Below are positions 1 through 10,862 of a stretch of 64,000 bases of DNA, piece after piece. The stretch is taken from NCBI RefSeq assembly GCF_001659605.2, contig NC_035168.2, positions 7,124,058 to 7,188,057 of the forward strand, given 5' to 3'. The stretch comes from Manihot esculenta (lineage: Eukaryota > Streptophyta > Magnoliopsida > Malpighiales > Euphorbiaceae). The notes under the pieces were generated by a model. That model saw only the letters and a list, made by a program, of their open reading frames with translations, made no database searches and had not been told where the DNA came from. The position numbers and the translations under genes are program-made. Position 1 is the first letter of the stretch; each line of letters opens with the position of its first letter.

Positions 1-1656
1 CATGTGTCACATTTCAAATCTTTATTCTATAAATGGACAAATAAATTTGAAAATAAATATCATAAATAACCGAATGAGGGATGTCCCAACTGGTGATGCC
101 ATAACCATATTCATCCTTGCTGCTCATTTTATTAGCTCGACCCAGGCTGAAATCATCAAGATAATACAAACCCCCTCTTTTAGTACCATGTGCAACTATC
201 TTCTTGTTGAGAATATCCTGTATAAGGTAAAAATCTGGATACATTAGTACTGCACATTGTAGTTCCTTAGTAATTTAGCTCACTGATATTAGTTTATTTG
301 TTAAAGAAGGAACTAAAAGAATATGAGATAAGTACAAAAAAAGATGATATGGGTACAATTCCTACACCAGTTACAAGATGTGCAACTCCATTTGCATTAG
401 TGATATAAGTTCTCTTTGGCGGTGTCATTTGAGAAAAGTCATTTGCATCAAATTTCATGTGGTTTGTGGCTCCAAAGTCAATAATCCAATCATCATCAGT
501 AGAGACTCTAGAGGTATAAAGAGCTTGGCCATATTTACCTCCATTCATGTCTATGGTGGTAGCTTCGATGACACGAACAGAGATAATTGAGATTCTACAG
601 TGGCAATAGTAGCACGGCCTGTGGTTCCACTCCTATTTGTAATGTCCTTTTTCTTCTTAACTTGTAATTCATGCCACCAATCTGGGTACCCATATAGTTT
701 GAAGCACATATCTCGGATGTGTTTGGAATTGCCACAATTGGTGCATTTTCCTTCACTAGATTGCCCTTTAGATTTTATTAGTGCTTTAATTTTTGCTTGC
801 TATTTTTGACCTAATTTAACTCCCTTAGTGGCCATGACAACACCTCTATAGTTGATGTCATTACATTTTGGCAAGTATCTTCCTCTCAAACATATGCATA
901 GGCTTGTTCAATGATAGGGAATGGTTTGAATTGGAGAACATCACTTCTGATATGATCCAATCTATCATCGAGATCATCGAGAAAAATATAGAATCTTTCA
1001 TCTTGGAGGAGGGAGTTGTATTTCTGTATGTATACTGCACAGTCCATTGGGTTAGGACGACAGAAATAAATTTCACACAATAATCTTGGTAAATCAGTAT
1101 AGTATTTTTCTATGGATCCACCATTTTTCCACATTCGAGATACCCATTGTCGAAAGTTATAAACCTGTGATGAGTCAGATTCATCAAAGTATGTAGTAGC
1201 AATCGAGTCTCAAACCTGTTTGGGGTGGAGAACCGGATGAAGTTATTGATCAGGGATGCTTCCATTGAGTTAATCAGCCACTCTTTCACAATGACATTCT
1301 CAATCCGCCATCTAAGAAAAGATGGATTTATTTCTGGTGGTTGTGGAAGATCTCCGTTAATATATCCCAGTTTATCCATGCCTGAAATATACATCTCAAA
1401 AACATGGGACATAAGGCATAGTTGGAACCATTTAACTTGAAAATAATTGGTTCTGTTGTGGAGTCGGTGATGAATGAGGTTTGTGTTTGTATTTGTGTCA
1501 TAATTTCAGTTATTTTGGTCGTCAGACTATCAAGGATGGATGGATTGGGTTAAAGTGGTTGGGGATAAAGCTAGTTTCTTAGTGTCTTCCATGGCTTCCA
1601 GCAACTTGAGCTCCTTTTGGTTCAACTCATAGAAAACTCAATTTGCTCTGATACCA
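1..1656 (-). mobile_element. Ty1/copia retrotransposon remnant (gag, protease, start of pre-integrase)
   Basis: Reading right to left, the pieces follow copia order. A gag segment at 1110-1412 contains ENVIVKEWLINSMEASLI, and gag continues at 886-1134 with GGSIEKYYTDL. A CCHC zinc knuckle at about 704-745 reads CTNCGNSKHIRDMC and is intact. The protease at 294-548 contains DDWIIDFGATNHM, an altered D-S/T-G-A active site. The start of the GAG-pre-integrase domain lies at 14-244 (KRGGLYYLDDFSLGRAN). The pieces lie in different frames with stops between them, so no polyprotein can be made. The element runs off the left edge of the window, so integrase and RT, if present, lie outside. Assignment to copia is firm; I do not name the lineage. 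Confidence 0.85.
1645..1656 (-). other. Primer binding site of the copia remnant
   Basis: On the minus strand this reads TGGTATCAGAGC, the initiator-tRNA-Met-complementary primer site common in plant LTR elements. It lies just upstream (in element sense) of the gag pieces and fixes the orientation and the inner edge of the 5' LTR. Confidence 0.75.
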
Positions 1657-1925
1657 GGTCAGAAAATTAAAAAAAAAAAGAATTGATATGTATTTATCAT
1701 AATTGCTGTCTAATATATATATATATATATATATATAGGAAACAAGAGCTATATCTATAGAAGATTTTTTATTAAACTTGAGCATATCTTAATACACTGC
1801 TAAACTACAGGAATGCTAACTTTGGATATTTCTTGACATATTGCTGAAATATAGGATTTCTTAATTTTAGGAATCTCTATAAATACAGAAAAAATTAATG
1901 ACTCACACCAATATTCGAAATAATA
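1657..1925 (-). repeat. Probable 5' LTR of the copia remnant
   Basis: By position this AT-rich stretch beside the primer site should be the 5' LTR. It has a (TA)n run at about 1713-1736. The inner edge reads GGTCAG where TGTCAG would be expected, suggesting a mutated terminus. The outer edge could not be fixed because no second LTR is in the window. Confidence 0.35.
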
Positions 1926-2277
1926 AAATTAATTTTATATATAATGTTGTTAGTAAGAATATCCAAAATTTATTAAATTGTGAAAATATAAAAATTTTAT
2001 TAATTTTGAATAGAAAAAATGAAATTATACAAAAATTAATTAATTTTAATTGAATTAAGTATTTGATCATCAAAGTCTCAAAAATTACTGGGCAAAATCA
2101 CTTGTGAGTGATGAAATTTTAAATTGATTAACTATTGAGCACTCGTGAGAAAGAGTTTAATGATATTTACATTAAATTTAAAAAATTTTAAAAATAAATT
2201 GTAATCGAATGAAATAATATTAAGAAATGGGGAATAAAAATAACTCCTAATCCTTTCAAGCAATTGAATTTATATTC
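1926..2277. other. AT-rich intergenic DNA
   Basis: No open frame, RNA gene or element terminus recognised. Confidence 0.6.
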
Positions 2278-2280
2278 TAA

Positions 2281-2979
2281 GGCCATCTCCAAGCGATTTT
2301 ATTATCTTCAACCTTTTGCACCATTTTTAATACAAAAAATAATATTTTATTTATATTTTTCTCTTTTTTTAATATTATATTATTTATTTTATTTTAATTT
2401 TATTTATATATTTCACTCAATAATATTACTGGATCCAGATCTGACCTTTCGAAATATTAAATATTCAATGTACCATGAATAATTATATTTTAAATTAATA
2501 TATATTGTTCAATTATAATATATGTGTGACTTTACTTAATCTATATAATATATTATAAATAAATTAATTTATTATAAATATTATTTATAATTATAAATAT
2601 ATTAATTTAAATTAAATTTCAATAATTATAAAAATATAAAATAAATTAAAAATATAATAAATTATGAGTGTGAAAAAAAAATTAATTGAAAATATATATA
2701 AATTTTAAATTATATTATAAATTAAAAAATAAAAAAAATATAAATTTTAAATTATATTATAAATTAAAAAAAAAATAGCGCTGCTACAGTGTTACGCTAT
2801 ATTTGGTGTAACACTGTAGCGCAGCGCCAAAATTTCGTTGAATTTTGGTGCTGCATTGAAGGGTAATCTCCAACGTTAAAATAAAATTTGACGCTCTAAA
2901 ATTTTGTTAAATTTTGGCGCTGCATTGAAGAGTCATCTCCAACGTTAAAATGAAATTTGGTGCAGCGTTGGAGATAACC
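2281..2979. mobile_element. PIF/Harbinger-like MITE
   Basis: The element starts GGCCATCTCCAAGCG and ends with the imperfect inverse CGTTGGAGATAACC. It is flanked on both sides by TAA (2278-2280 and 2980-2982), the 3-bp TSD typical of PIF/Harbinger elements. The 699-bp interior is AT-rich and non-coding, so it would depend on a transposase from elsewhere. The terminal motif CATCTCCAACGTTAAAAT recurs internally at about 2865 and 2934, giving a compound 3' end. Confidence 0.75.
2778..2827. repeat. Hairpin inside the MITE
   Basis: The left arm GCGCTGCTACAGTGTTAC (2778-2795) pairs with the right arm at 2808-2827. The pairing is 11 bp plus 7 bp with a 2-nt bulge, around a 12-nt loop. It is GC-rich in an AT-rich setting. 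Confidence 0.8.
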
Positions 2980-2982
2980 TAA

Positions 2983-4492
2983 TAAGTATATAAGTCAAAT
3001 AGATGTGTCATCTTTTTAGGTGGATCTTTGTTTTCTTTCGTTTTGTTTTGCTTTTTCTAAATTTTTTTATTAATTTAATAATAAAAAAATATCATGGAAA
3101 TTTCTTACCCCTAAAATCAGGGATATTAATTTTTGTCCTAATTTAGGACAAAGACAACCATGATTGCCTTGGGTTTCAACAATATTTCCTAATAATTGAT
3201 ATATTTTATATGTGATATGTCTTTCATAAGCAGTTATGAAAGAAAATAAATATAAAAAAATATATATATATATAATAGAAACTTATCAAAATTAAATGAT
3301 GGATAGTGAAAAAACAATGACTTCATTATTTTTATCAATAAATAAGATGCTTTAACTTATTTGGTTGGTTAGCTAAATATTTTTTGATATTTATTTGTTC
3401 TTAATAGACTGAGTAGCATATAATTTATATTTTAAAATTTTAAAAAAAATTAATGTACACATACATATTTAATCATGGTAGTATTGATACAATATTAGTA
3501 TTGTATAATTTCTCCTCTGATTAGGGTTTTCTTTGTTCTCTTCATTTCAACTTTTGGGTTTAGCTGATTTTTTACTTTTTCTATTGGGCGATGTTTTATT
3601 TTCTTAGTTAAAATACACAGCTGTTTTATAGCTTGTCATTAGTGAGTGGTTTTGGTGGTAGGAGCTGAGTTCTTGTTTTTTTTTTTTTTGAGATTGGGAT
3701 TGGTATTGGCTCTGTAACTGTGTTAAACTCTAGAGATTACAGTGATTTTTTCAGTTGTATTTTATAAAATAGGTAGGTTTGGATAGTGAGAATTTGTTTT
3801 TTAGTAAGGATCTACTTGTTTTGGTAAATTTGGCTGCACTGCATACGGCTGAGGAGGCGATCGCGGCCATGATGGTGATTCGTAGAATTTTTATACATTG
3901 AATGCTAAAAAGCGTGACAGAGCTTTTTTTGTTTTTTTTTGGAAAAAAAGGGGCAGCCTACCGCAACAGGGTACTAATTAAGCCTACCATGCTGCAGGCT
4001 AGTACACAAAGCCTGCCGCCACAGGCTCTGTATTATTTGAAAAAATAAATAAAACAAAAGGGTGGCGGAATTTTTTTTATTTTATTATTATAAGTGACAA
4101 TATTATTTAGAACATAATTTTTTATAATAAAATAATATATTTTATTATTTATAATACATTAATTTTTCAATATTAAAATTAAATAGTAAAATTTTACTAA
4201 TAAACGATTATCATATTTATTTTATAAAATTCTTTTGTGCAGTCACATCTTTATTAGCTAATATGATAAAATTTTTATAAAATAAATTTTTATAATAAAT
4301 AATATTTTATTTTTTTACATATTAATATGGTATAATACCAATAATATATTTATTGATATATAGTTAAATAATTTTTTTGTAGTATTATGAATTCTCATTA
4401 ATATCAGTAAAAAAAATGAAATGATATTGTAAACTGTGAGAGAATTAAATATTATTATAAAATATTACTTAGAGTTACAAAAATTAAATAAT
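2983..4492. other. Intergenic DNA, no recognisable gene
   Basis: Mostly AT-rich. The stretch 3510-3900 is less AT-rich and looks like a plant 5' leader: TTAGGGTTTTC near 3522, pyrimidine-rich tracts, then a short open frame running into tandem ATGs near 3868. No product could be recognised and the frame stops at once. A CG-richer patch at 3950-4040 repeats GCCTGCCGCCACAGGCT-like words. No LTR or TIR could be tied to it. Confidence 0.5.
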
Positions 4493-4497
4493 ATAAA

Positions 4498-5288
4498 TGA
4501 TAAATATTTTCATCTTCCTGGTCCATGATAGATCTGGTTTTCTTCTGGGTCCCTTCTTGCTGGGCTCCCTGATGGATCTCTCCATGTGATAAATATTTTC
4601 CTCTTCCTGGTCCATGATAGATCTGGTTTTCTTCTGAGTCCTTTCTTGCTGGGCTCCCTGGTGGATCTCTCCATGTTCTTCCTGGTGAAAGGACCTGTAA
4701 ATAAGAAAAAATGGTCAGGGGCCTACCGGGTGTGCCCCGGCAGAGGCCCTCTGACGCTCAAGTCAGATTTTATGGCTCAGAGTAGTATATTTAGGCAAGG
4801 GTTACAGTAAGAATAAAAATGGTGTCCAGGAAGGAGAAGGAAGAAGAAGAGAGTCCCCTCTTCTGCGTGGCCTCTACCGTGATATATATATCTGTCTCTC
4901 TGCCACAATGCTAGCTGTCTTCTGTCGCCTAGCTCCGTATGTACGGATGTGTCAGGCGCCTGCTCCATGCGTAACGGCCATTAATTCTCCTCTGATACGT
5001 ATGATTCTCCTCTGATACGCATGCGGAAGGACCTACCAGCGGGGCATCTTGGTCATTTTCCCCTTTCCGGGCTGGGTTGAATGGTAGGGCTGAAGTTGAG
5101 CCTGGTGAGGGCCTGATTACTGGGCCGAGAGGTTTGGGCCGGTTTGATTGAGGAGTCTAGGTGGAGTCCGGCCCTGTGACTGAGCGGGCTGGACCTGGCT
5201 CTCGAGGGGAATATTGAAGCCTTCGGATCATGAACTGTTTTCATAGGCCTGGCCTTTATACCGGGGTGAAGAAATCCAGCGATCATCA
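4498..5288 (-). repeat. 3' LTR of LARD-1
   Basis: Begins TGATAAATATTTTC and ends GATCATCA. The first 89 bp are a tandem duplicate: TGATAAATATTTTC restarts at 4587. In element sense this is the U5 end. The other LTR carries the same duplication, so it predates insertion. Confidence 0.92.
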
Positions 5289-5310
5289 ATTGCCCCTTTA
5301 TCTCCTCAGC
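5289..5310 (-). other. Polypurine tract of LARD-1
   Basis: On the minus strand the purine-rich stretch GAGGAGATAAAGGGGCAAT leads directly into the LTR terminus TGATGATC. This is the expected plus-strand primer site at the 3' end of an LTR element. The same sequence lies beside the left LTR of LARD-2. Confidence 0.8.
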
Positions 5311-5930
5311 AGTTATTCCATGACTGGTGAGGGGATAAATCTTTAAACTCTATTCATGACCGTGTGGTCTGAGAACTACTCCTGTCGAAAGTATCCCTTT
5401 CATGCCTTTTTATTATTTTTGCCTGAGCGTTGGACTCTTGTGTATGTTTTTTGCCCCTGAGTATTTATGGGCTGTCTTCTTTCGAGCGTTTTGCGGGTTC
5501 TTTGTTGCTTGGACCTTTCTCTAGGTCAGCTGAGTTGGTTTAGTGTGAGCGGTCAATTCTCGAGGTCGTTGCCTCTCATGATTGCCCCTGATTCTCTGTT
5601 TGACTTTGTATTTTGGTATGCAGTTTGCTTAGGAATCGCCTTGCCTTAATTCGGTCTGTCTTATCGGGTTTACCAGTACTGCGCTCGTTTTCTTGAGATC
5701 GGCATGATGCTTTGGTACTTTTGGCTGTTGTGTGCGATTAAAGTCTCTCTACCTGATGACTTGAGCTCCTTTGGGAGGTCGGAGTTTAGCTTTTTCATTT
5801 ATGGTCACGTGCCCCAATCTTTTATGTGAGATCAGAACTATGTTCTTTATGAGTTGTTTTTGCTTGTAGCACCGGATGATCTTGGGGATTCCGGCTATTT
5901 TTGCTCCGGGAGATCTTTGAGATCTTCGCC
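5311..5930 (-). other. LARD-1 interior, non-coding block shared with LARD-2
   Basis: No protein domain seen. Blocks here match LARD-2, for example GGTCGGAGTTTAGC near 5777 and near 42710, and GCCCCTGAGTATTTATGGGC near 5452 against 37443. LARD-1 lacks roughly 1.1 kb that LARD-2 keeps at 36280-37380. Confidence 0.6.
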
Positions 5931-7430
5931 GGTCTTCTACCTCAGTGAGGTCTTCTGCCTCATTGAGGTCTTCTACCTCAGTGAGGTTTTCTGCCTCAGT
6001 GAGGTCTTCTGCCTCAGTGAGGTCTTTTGCCTCAGTGAGGTCTTCTGCCTCATTTAGGTCTTCTGCCTCATTGAGGTCTTCTGCCTCATTGAGGTCTTCT
6101 GCCTCTTTGAGGTCTTCTGCCTCTTTTGAGGTCTTCTGCCTCATTGAGGTCTTCTGCCTCGGTGAGGTCTTCTACCTCAGTGAGGTCTTCTGCCTCTTTA
6201 AGGTCTTCTGCCTCATTGAAGTCTTCTGCCTCAGTGAGGTCTTCTACCTCAGTGAGGTCTTCTGCCTCATTGAGGTCTTCTGCCTCAGTGAGGTCTTCTG
6301 CCTCTTTGGGGTCTTCTGCCTCATTGAGGTCTTCTGCCTCAGTGAGGTCTTCTGCCTCATTGAGGTCTTCTGCCTCTTTGAGGTCTTCAGCCTCAGTGAG
6401 GTCTTCTTTTGTCAAGACCTTATTGAGGTCTTCCTTTGTCAAGACCTCATTGAGGTCTTCTCTTGTCAAGACCTTATTGAGGTCTTCCTTTGCCAGGACC
6501 TCAGTGAGGTCTTCTTTTGTCAAGACCTCATTGAGGTCTTCCTTTGTCAAGACCTCATTGAGGTCTTCTCTTGCTAGGACCTCAGTGAGGTCTTCTTTTG
6601 TTAAGACCTTATTGAGGTCTTCCTTTGTCAAGACCTCATTGAGGTCTTCTCTTGTCAAGACCTTATTGAGGTCTTCCTTTGCTAGGACCTTATTGAGGTC
6701 TTCCTTTGTCAAGACCTCATTGAGGTCTTCTCTTGCTAGGACCTCAGTGAGGTCTTCTTTTGTCAAGACCTTATTGAGGTCTTCCTTTGTCAAGACCTCA
6801 TTGAGGTCTTCTCTTGCCAAGACCTTATTGAGGTCTTCCTTTGCTAGGACCTTATTGAGGTCTTCCTTTGCTAGGACCTCAGTGAGGTCTTCTTTTGCTA
6901 GGACCTCAGTGAGGTCTTCTTTTGTCAAGACCTTATTGAGGTCTTCTTTTGCTAGGACCTCAGTGAGGTCTTCTTTTGTCAAGACCTTATTGAGGTCTTC
7001 CTTTGTCAATACCTCATTGAGGTCTTCTCTTGTCAAGACCTTATTGAGGTCTTCCTTTGTCAAGACCTCATTGAGGTCTTCTTTTGTCAAGACCTCATTG
7101 AGGTCTTCCTTGCAAAGACCTTATTGAGGTCTTCTTTTGCTAGGACCTCAGTGAGGTCTTCTTTTGTCAAGACCTTATTGAGGTCTTCCTTTGTCAATAC
7201 CTCATTGAGGTCTTCTCTTGTCAAGACCTTATTGAGGTCTTCCTTTGCTAGGACCTCAGTGAGGTCTTCTTTTGTCAAGACCTCATTGAGGTCTTCTTTT
7301 GTCAAGACCTCATTGAGGTCTTCTTTTGTCAAGACCTCATTGAGGTCTTCCTTGTCAAGACCTTATTGAGGTCTTCTTTTGCTAGGACCTCAGTGAGGTC
7401 TTCTTTTGCTAGGACCTCAGTGAGGTCTTC
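5931..7430. repeat. Minisatellite of 18- and 27-bp hairpin units
   Basis: From 5931 to about 6405 the unit is 18 bp, GAGGTCTTCTGCCTCATT and variants. From about 6406 to 7428 it is 27 bp, containing GAGGTCTT, a short spacer, AAGACCTC and CATT or CAGT. The two halves of the 27-bp unit are inverse complements (8-bp stem), so the array is some 37 potential small hairpins. Because both unit lengths are multiples of three, long open frames appear on both strands (about 333 codons each, repeating TKEDLNEVL or VRSSFVKTL-like words). I treat these as by-products, not genes. LARD-2 lacks this expansion. Confidence 0.9.
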
Positions 7431-7431
7431 T

Positions 7432-7846
7432 TGCTCCGGGAGGTCTTTTAAGATCCTCACCGGCCGTTTTTATTTTGTTTTCCCGGGAGTTCTAGGGGAT
7501 CCCGGTCTTCTTTATTTTCCCGGGAGTTCTAGGGGATCCCGGTCTTCATGCTCCGGGAGGTCTTTTAAGATCTTCACCGGCCGTTCCGGGGTGACCTCGG
7601 GGCCCGCCGGCAGTTTTTTGTTTTGTTTTCCCGGGAGTTCTAGGGGATCCCGGTCTTCATGCTCCGGGAGGCATCTTTAAGATCCTCGCCGGCCGTTCCG
7701 GGGTGGCCTCGGGGCCCCGCCGACAGTTTTTTGTTTTGTTTTCCCGGGAGTTCTAGGGGATCCCGGTCTTCATGCTCCGGGAGGCATCTTTAAGATCCTC
7801 GCCGGCCGTTCCGGGGTGACCTCGGGGCCCGCCGGCATTTTTTGTG
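7432..7846. repeat. GC-rich tandem repeat, about 112-bp unit
   Basis: About three and a half copies of a unit with GCTCCGGGAGG, GATCCTCGCCGGCCG and CCCGGGAGTTCTAGGGGATC. The phrase CTTCATGCTCCGGG recurs near 7547, 7658 and 7771. Shorter related motifs lie in LARD-2 at 42865-43030. Confidence 0.8.
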
Positions 7847-8045
7847 CCTTCTTGAGGTTTTTGCACAAGATTCAGGCTCATTGGCCTTACTGTCGCTTCG
7901 TCATCTCAGCTGGTTTTGTGCCTAACTGAGGTCTTGTTTATTTTTCTGAATTTTTCTGCAAAATAAGAGCTTGCACAGAGCGTATATAACGAGAATGCTT
8001 GTTGTTAATTCAATAATATCCGTCAATAAATAATATGTCACACAT

Positions 8046-8452
8046 GTCACTCGGTTTCACCTTTCAGATGCATGCAAGTATTAACTCATGCAATTTCAGG
8101 GATGCAATGAACAATATTTTTGCATGTGTAAATTTCTCCAGGATTTTACTTTACAAAAGCACTATGTTTAAATACATAATCTCTTTCATTAGAATATTCA
8201 TGCTATTTTAACTAGCAGCGAAAACTTTTCCATTGAGCTAGTTAATTTTATTTATTTTCTCCATGACATATTAATTATTTTTCATTTATTTTATTTTATT
8301 TTTAACTGAACATTATTAATTTTAAAAACTGAAATAATAATTCTTCTTTCCTTAATAATAGAAAACTCAAGCATTGATATGAGGGCATTCAGGACAATAC
8401 TGACGCAAGGCTTATTTATTATTATTATTATTTGAAAAATACGGATGCTTAC
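8046..8452 (-). other. Probable captured intron of PI4K gamma
   Basis: In element sense this follows the PI4K exon at a splice-donor-like junction (exon ending CGAGAG, then GTAAGCATCC). It is T-rich and non-coding, as expected of a plant intron. Homology to LARD-2 stops near 8045, just after CACACATGTCACT, so this is taken as one edge of the captured DNA. Confidence 0.5.
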
Positions 8453-8948
8453 CTCTCGAATCGTAGGAAGCTCCCTTCGCAGCATATCATAATCTCTTCC
8501 GGGGTTAAGTTTTTGTATATATTCAAGCTCATCATCTGAGAATGGGATTGAAGCTTGAGGCCAATGAATCCACTCAAAATGTGGGTCCTCCAATGTTTCG
8601 TGTTAAAAGAAGAGGAGAATCATTATGAACAGGACTGAGGTCATTACTCAGTACCATATCCCCAAAAGTCAAGCAACTCTCTTCCGTGGGGACTTTAAGA
8701 GCAATTTGCAACCTTCTTTTCACTGTATGTGCATTATCGCCACGATCCACTTCCGTCCTCAAGACACAACCAGTCTTAGTCTGCACAAAAACTCGTCTCC
8801 TCCCAGCGGGTTGTTTCCCCTCCATTCTCCTGTTCTCGTGATATTCCCCACCGAGTGGGCTGTTGAAGATTGCCACTGCCATCTGGGTTTGAACTGGGCT
8901 GTCCCAAGCACGTAGTCCACATGACGACGAAATCGGCAGCACCGACAT
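8453..8948 (-). pseudogene. Captured phosphatidylinositol 4-kinase gamma fragment
   Basis: The frame at 8574-8948 matches the N-terminal ubiquitin-like part of plant type II PI4K gamma proteins. It includes GRRRVFVQTKTGCVL, DNAHTVKRRLQIALKVPTEE, LTFGDMVLSNDL and NDSPLLLTRN. It then joins, out of frame, to 8453-8593, which reads EDPHFEWIHWPQASIPFSDD and ends MLRRELPTIRE. That resembles the C-terminal part of the same family, so the kinase core is missing. The second part ends at a GTAAGC splice-donor-like site, suggesting genomic rather than cDNA capture. The full enzyme phosphorylates phosphatidylinositol or acts as a protein kinase; this fragment can do neither. It lies in the sense direction of LARD-1. 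The N-terminal assignment is strong, the C-terminal one moderate. Confidence 0.8.
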
Positions 8949-8998
8949 CGTTCATGTCGACGCCGGCCTGCATGGTCGCATTGCTACATGGTCACGCC

Positions 8999-9380
8999 GA
9001 CCTCACTTGTTGGAGCTCGACCAGACCCGCGACTTCCTCCTCAGGTCGGCACGTCTTTGGCTGCTCGATCTCCTTCCATTCTTGCTATTTCAACCATCCG
9101 ACCTGCTTTTTCCTCACGGACTCCTCTTCTCTAACCTGTTACCTGGAACTTCACAGCAGATCTGCCCATCCAATCTCTACAATATGTGTATTGTTGATCT
9201 CACAGTTTTTAACAAAGATATTCATCATCTGAAATTTCACTTCTTTAAATCTCAAAGAAAAGATTAGTAATAATAAAATTTACTAAATATTAAAATAAAC
9301 TATTTAAAAACTAATCAAAATATTCTTGAACCAGCTGGGTCTTTCTTTTCAACTTAGTTATTCAGCTAGGTTATCCGCTG
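8999..9380 (-). other. LARD-conserved block beyond the cargo
   Basis: Starts with TCACTTGTTGGAGCTCGACC and continues GACTTCCTCCTCAGGTCGGCACGTCT, almost identical to LARD-2 at 44525-44580. It ends in an AT-rich leader-like stretch (AATATTCTTGAACCAGCTGGG) that recurs at about 10375-10460 and in LARD-2 at about 45710-45800. No coding potential recognised. Confidence 0.6.
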
Positions 9381-9389
9381 GGTTGTCTT

Positions 9390-10265
9390 CCCCGTCCTCG
9401 AGGTGACCGAGCTTTCTCTGCTGTTACAACGCACGGCTTCGGGCTTCACAGGTGACACCCATGATTGGACACGACATTGGATCGTCACCTTCCCGCGCCG
9501 GCTGTCCTGATGCCATTCATCAGGCGTGAAATCACTGTCATTGTGAACCCAAAGCAACAGATTCCCTGTTTTTCACTCTTTCCGAACAATGATGAAGAAG
9601 AAGAAAAGAGAAAAGTTGTTGCTGATTGGCAGTGGGCCCTAATCATCCTGTGTGGGTCAGGAATTCTTGACTTCTTGTTGAAAGCATCTCCACTCACGTC
9701 TTTACTCTGTTATTTTCCTCAAACAGGGCCCCGATCTCGAGCGTGATCTCCAGCACGGATCTAGTTTCGCACATGGGTTCGGCTCCCACGTGTAATCTCT
9801 TAATGATGTTGTTGATTTTAGTGAAAGTCCACCAGTTATTCCTTCTCAAGCCAACGTGCCTTCACTTATAATACTGTGATTATTGGATTTGCCGAGCTCT
9901 TTTCAGTTCTGCTACTTCGACCGGCGAAACCATTGACGGTCTTACTAGCGGTGTTTGATCAGTCGTTCTTTCGACAACCAGACGGGCTAATGCCGACCAT
10001 GCCGATCTGGGTATCTCAGTTCACCTTGTTTTCGAGCTGGATGACATACTGCGTCCGAACTTTTCCACCTCGACCTGCCTGGATATTTGATTATTTGCTA
10101 TTGTCTCCAGGTTGCTCTGATACTTGAGGGGCGTTGCTCTGCAACCGAGTTGAATGGCTATGAATCGTGTCTCCTCCGACCTCATGCCCTATCCGACCTG
10201 AAATGTTAGCCCGACCTCATCTATTTTTCATTTATTAATTTTCTCTCTGACTTGCTAACCTGGGA
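9390..10265. other. LARD-1-specific insert of unknown origin
   Basis: This stretch lies between two copies of the LARD leader-like block and has no counterpart in LARD-2, so it may be further captured host DNA. It has short frames, for example [19 protein letters not shown] near 9575 on the plus strand, but no family I can name. It is less AT-rich than the genomic background. Confidence 0.4.
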
Positions 10266-10862
10266 TTTTACAGCCGGCCTGAGGATTTCAACAAATATAT
10301 ATATATCTCATTCTTTTTTTTTTTTTTTTTTTTACAGAGAATATGCACCAGACTTCAAAGAAAAAACCAGCCATAGTAAAATCTAATAAATATTAAAATA
10401 AATTATCTGAAAGACCATCAAAATATTCTTTAGCACAATGAACCTTTCTTTTCAGCTGGGTTACTGTAAATCTCCAGCTTTTTTTTTCGTGTAAGCTTTC
10501 TTTTTTGTATTGTCTCCCTGTCGCCCCGATGCTTTCCATCTGTCCTGAAATGCGACTCCAACCTCGACCACGAATCTAGTTTCGAACATGGATCCGACCT
10601 CAATGAGCAATCTATCGCTGTGGTCGTCGGATTTGCTGAGTTCCTTTCTGTCTTGCTAAACACGGCTCCGACCTCCTTTTCTCTCACCTTCTTCTTCTCT
10701 TTTTTTTTATTTATTTTTTTTTTATATATACAGCGGACCTCAGAATTTCAACAATACATATATTCCTCACCCCTTTTTTTTCTTTTACAGAAAATATTCA
10801 CCAGACTTATGTGGATCTCAATGGGTGGATCTGAAAACTTTTGAGATAGTAAAATCTCTTTC

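Noticed and set aside
3940..4040. Possible tRNA or structured RNA in the GC-rich patch
   Set aside because: No cloverleaf, no A/B box arrangement and no CCA-side stem could be drawn.
4586..5289. Small frames in LARD LTRs, repeated at 11190-11893
   Set aside because: Identical in both LTRs and without domains; regulatory LTR sequence.
5945..7369. Long open frames on both strands in the minisatellite (210, 334, 333, 81 codons)
   Set aside because: They arise because the repeat units are 18 and 27 bp, multiples of three without stops. Open frames on both strands and no domain argue against genes.
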